Part shown: positions 14,263-16,138 of the stretch, piece by piece | Layout of the letters: each line of letters opens with the position of its first letter | Position numbering within the stretch: position 1 is the stretch's first letter | Assembly (NCBI GenBank): GCA_031374115.1 | Contig: JANMNO010000073.1 | Coordinates: 1-16,138 of the forward strand | DNA: 16,138 nucleotides | From: JAKFWF01 sp031374115 | GTDB taxonomy: Bacteria > Pseudomonadota > Alphaproteobacteria > Rhizobiales > Hyphomicrobiaceae | Direction: 5' to 3' | Notes under the pieces: generated by a model | The model's input: only the letters and a program-made list of their open reading frames with translations | What the model was told of the DNA's origin: nothing | Databases searched by the model: none | Position numbers and translations under genes: made by a program

Positions 14263-14803
14263 GCCATCACCGTTACTGAAGCCATTGGAGCCAGCGACCA
14301 CGCCAGCGCGACTTTGGAAGAACGGCCGCTTTATCGCCGACGCTTGGCGCGAGATCGGCGATGACGAGCCATTTCCGATCAATGGCCGCGCGATTTTGAC
14401 CCTCGCTCATTGGCGGGCCGAGCAGGCAGCCTTTCTGGCGACAGGTCTACCGATCGGCGCCAGCGTTCAGGCCAGCGAAACATTAGACCCACAAACTGAT
14501 AATCTGGAACGCTTGGCGGTAATTGCGCTGCGCTTTCCGAAGTTCACCGATGGCCGGGCTTACTCCACGGCACGTCGCCTGCGCGAGGAATACGGCTACA
14601 CCGGCGAACTGCGCGCCACCGGCGACGTGCTGCTCGACCAACTGCCGCTGATGTTGCGATCGGGCTTCGATGCTTTCGAGATTGTCAACGCGCCGACCAT
14701 CGCCGCAATCGAGCGTGGCGCTCTTCCAGCGGTGACGCGGGTGTATCAGCGCACCGTCACGCGCGAACCAAGCCGATGGCAGCCGCGCCAGGCTGTCGGT
14801 TAA
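14255..14803 (+). CDS. DUF934 family protein (COG3749), sulfite reduction associated
   Basis: This 182-aa protein belongs to the family annotated as 'oxidoreductase probably involved in sulfite reduction', whose activity is unproven. Typical segments are LWKNGRFIADAWR near the N-terminus, then ALRFPKFTDGRAYSTARRL, LRATGDVLLDQLPLMLRSGFDAFEI and a C-terminal YQRTVTREPSRW. The ATG at 14255 lies within the end of cysI (8-nt overlap) with a purine-rich GAAAGAAG upstream, so its translation is probably coupled. It ends the operon as visible. No cysH, cysD or cysN follows, so APS/PAPS reduction must be encoded elsewhere. Family assignment is confident; the function is not. Confidence 0.9.
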   Translation: MSEPSPLLKPLEPATTPARLWKNGRFIADAWREIGDDEPFPINGRAILTLAHWRAEQAAFLATGLPIGASVQASETLDPQTDNLERLAVIALRFPKFTDGRAYSTARRLREEYGYTGELRATGDVLLDQLPLMLRSGFDAFEIVNAPTIAAIERGALPAVTRVYQRTVTREPSRWQPRQAVG

Positions 14804-14844
14804 AATTGCGGGACGGACGCCTGCCCAGGTGAGGGACCATGCCG

Positions 14845-14867
14845 GCCTTGGGGAACAAAACCAAGGC
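14845..14867. repeat. 7-bp hairpin after the sulfite operon
   Basis: GCCTTGG (14845-14851) and CCAAGGC (14861-14867) form a perfect inverted repeat with a 9-nt A-rich loop, 41 nt after the DUF934 stop and 59 nt before the hemoglobin start. No T-run follows. It may weakly end the operon transcript or be an operator for the downstream gene. Confidence 0.35.
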
Positions 14868-14925
14868 ATCATTCATTATCAGTCAGCCAACAAACCGCGT
14901 GTTAGAACTCGTCATTAGGCGTGCC

Positions 14926-15483
14926 ATGAAACATCCCGCGTTGCGCATTTTCACAATGGCTTCATTGGTCATGACCGGAGCTGCCGCCTTAGCTCAGCAG
15001 AGCGGCCAAGGTACCGCCAGTTCTCCGCCGGCAGAGCAGAAAGCGACAGCCACGCTTTACGAACGCCTCGGTGGCGCCTTCGCCATTGCAGCGGTAGTGA
15101 ACCACTTCAGCGATGCGGTCGTGAAAAACCCAATCGTCGGCAAGAGATCTAAGAACCCTGCGCTCCGGGAATGGCACACCAAGAATATCAGCAGACTACC
15201 GGGGCTAAAATTCATGCGCACGTTGTGGGTCGCCAACGTCGCCGGTGGACCCTTCCAGTATACAGCCACCAAACCGGGTAGCACCCCGGTTGGGTTGGAA
15301 GCTGCCCATAGCAATTTGAAGATTTCTCCGGCGGAGTTCGATGAAGTAGCGGCCGAACTTGGGCGAACACTGGTAGTTTTCAAAATTCCCGACAAAGAGA
15401 AGAAAGAGGTTCTGGCTGCGTTTGCCGCGCACAAAGCTGAGGTCACAGAGGGTTACGTGGCGGCCAGCAAGACGACCCGCTGA
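14926..15483 (+). CDS. Exported group-I-type truncated hemoglobin
   Basis: This 185-aa protein has a signal peptide (MKHPALRIFTMASLVMTGAAALA) followed by a truncated-hemoglobin fold. TLYERLGGAFAIAAVVNHF opens the domain (43-61). GGPFQYT (108-113) and AAHSNLKI carry the proximal heme ligand His128, and EFDEV leads to the last helix (VFKIPDKEKKEVLAAF). Truncated hemoglobins bind O2, NO or other small ligands; the exact function here is unknown. The position after HF is Ser62, where many group I members have the ligand-stabilising B10 Tyr. The E-helix LKFMRTLWVANV also lacks the usual distal Gln/His pair. The frame opens at 14839, but ATG 14926 (AGG 6 nt upstream) gives a clean signal peptide. 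Export points to the periplasm. It follows the sulfite operon by 122 nt; co-transcription is possible. Confidence 0.83.
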   Translation: MKHPALRIFTMASLVMTGAAALAQQSGQGTASSPPAEQKATATLYERLGGAFAIAAVVNHFSDAVVKNPIVGKRSKNPALREWHTKNISRLPGLKFMRTLWVANVAGGPFQYTATKPGSTPVGLEAAHSNLKISPAEFDEVAAELGRTLVVFKIPDKEKKEVLAAFAAHKAEVTEGYVAASKTTR

Positions 15484-15615
15484 GGCCCGATCATGTTCAC
15501 GCGTCAGCCGCGTGCGCCCAGCACAAGCTATGTGCTATTCGATCAAAGTTCTTTACGAGGTCGAGGTGGTCGGCTCGCAACTATCGCGAAAGTCAATGGC
15601 ACGCGCGGCAAAAGG

Positions 15616-15915
15616 TTACGGTCTCACGAGTTTGAGTACGCGGCCGGTGTCCGTGCGCGGCTTGACCCGGAACGAGACTTGCAATTCGGTGCCGGAGCGG
15701 CTCTGCACCTCGCAGATATAATCCTCGTTGTAGCTCGGGATCTTCATCGTGAAGACGTCGGGCACGAACCTTGCGTTCTCGGTCTTGATGGTGGCGTTCT
15801 CGTCGCCGAGGCCAATTACCGTGCAGTCGAAGATCGAGCTGTTGCCGTTGAAAATGATCTTCGCACCCAGCAGCGTGCGTCGTGTGCGAACAGGCGTTGA
15901 GACTTCGGTTGTCAT
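15616..15915 (-). CDS. PilZ-like domain protein, degenerate
   Basis: This 99-aa protein looks like a single PilZ beta-barrel of the short Rhizobiales type: RTRRTLLGAKIIFNGNSSIFDCTVIGL, then VPDVFTMKI, YICEV and ELQVSFRV. PilZ domains normally bind cyclic di-GMP through RxxxR and (D/N)xSxxG. Here the first motif is shifted (RTRR, 10-13) and the second reads GLGDENA (35-41), so c-di-GMP binding is doubtful. The ATG at 15915 has GAGG 6 nt upstream. It converges on the hemoglobin gene 132 nt away. No signal peptide or membrane segment is seen, so it is presumably cytoplasmic. Family assignment rests on fold-like pattern and is moderate. Confidence 0.68.
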   Translation of the reverse strand: MTTEVSTPVRTRRTLLGAKIIFNGNSSIFDCTVIGLGDENATIKTENARFVPDVFTMKIPSYNEDYICEVQSRSGTELQVSFRVKPRTDTGRVLKLVRP

Positions 15916-16138
15916 GGCTGCCCTCGGGAACCTTCACGCGATAAAATGGGTTACCCGAACCCTAACCTCCGCACCACTTTCAGCAAGCTTTAGCGCCGAG
16001 CAGCGTTAATGTGGAAGTTCGCCCGCGAATGCGATCGGCAAGACCACTTTGCTCGGCTGCAGCAACGGTTGTCTTTGCGAATATTTTAAACGTTTCACTA
16101 ATCGAACATTCAGAGTTATAAATCAAGCCGCAATTGCT
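15916..16138. other. Upstream region of the PilZ-like gene
   Basis: No gene is seen up to the window end. The outer part (about 16075-16130) is AT-rich and could hold the promoter of the minus-strand PilZ-like gene, but no convincing hexamer pair stands out. A 7-bp inverted repeat GCCGAGC/GCTCGGC (15995-16001, 16051-16057) and a direct repeat ACCACTTT are present. Confidence 0.35.

Noticed and set aside
15493..15900. 135-codon plus-strand open frame opposite the PilZ-like gene
   Set aside because: The minus-strand frame has a good ribosome binding site and a PilZ-like pattern; this one has neither.
1..16138. CRISPR arrays, insertion sequences, integrases or phage genes
   Set aside because: No regularly spaced repeats, transposase or integrase motifs were seen on either strand.

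Overview
The window reads as chromosomal DNA from an alphaproteobacterium, probably Hyphomicrobiales (Rhizobiales). The evidence is a GC-rich composition, a short prolyl-tRNA synthetase without the large editing insertion, a proS-lolC-lolD gene order, an Omp25/Omp31-type beta-barrel porin, and a sulfite reduction operon carrying the DUF2849 and DUF934 genes. No species can be named from sequence alone. I see no tRNA, rRNA, insertion sequence, CRISPR array or phage gene.

Left part (1-5324). A gene-free stretch (1-384) holds a block of alternating inverted repeats that could fold in two mutually exclusive ways. Next is a MurA-type enolpyruvyl transferase on the minus strand whose catalytic-loop cysteine is an aspartate. 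It is divergent from proS, and the shared 212-bp upstream region contains a 7+7 bp dyad. proS is followed on the same strand by lolC and lolD, which encode the inner-membrane complex that releases lipoproteins for transport to the outer membrane.

Middle part (5325-10109). A stand-alone UDP-sugar 6-dehydrogenase (TviB/WbpO-like) and a Nudix hydrolase with an unusual Nudix box lie on the minus strand. A small unrecognised gene follows on the plus strand, then about 590 bp without a convincing gene but with several palindromes. After that come an exported helix-hairpin-helix (ComEA-like) protein on the plus strand and an Omp25/31-type outer-membrane protein on the minus strand. These last two genes converge on two adjacent, oppositely oriented intrinsic terminators.

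Right part (10110-16138). A tight operon of five genes makes and equips a sulfite reductase: an adrenodoxin-type [2Fe-2S] ferredoxin, a CysG siroheme synthase, DUF2849, the siroheme/[4Fe-4S] sulfite reductase, and DUF934. Two junctions overlap by exactly 8 nt, suggesting translational coupling. The proposed logic is that CysG makes the siroheme, the hemoprotein reduces sulfite, and the ferredoxin is the likely electron donor because no flavoprotein subunit (CysJ) is visible. Downstream are an exported group-I-like truncated hemoglobin and, on the minus strand, a degenerate PilZ-like protein.

The points most worth following up are the MurA Cys-to-Asp change, the alternating repeats beside it, the ferredoxin-led sulfite reductase operon with its divergent CysG N-terminus, and the exported hemoglobin next to it. 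I did not find a clearly new multi-gene system.
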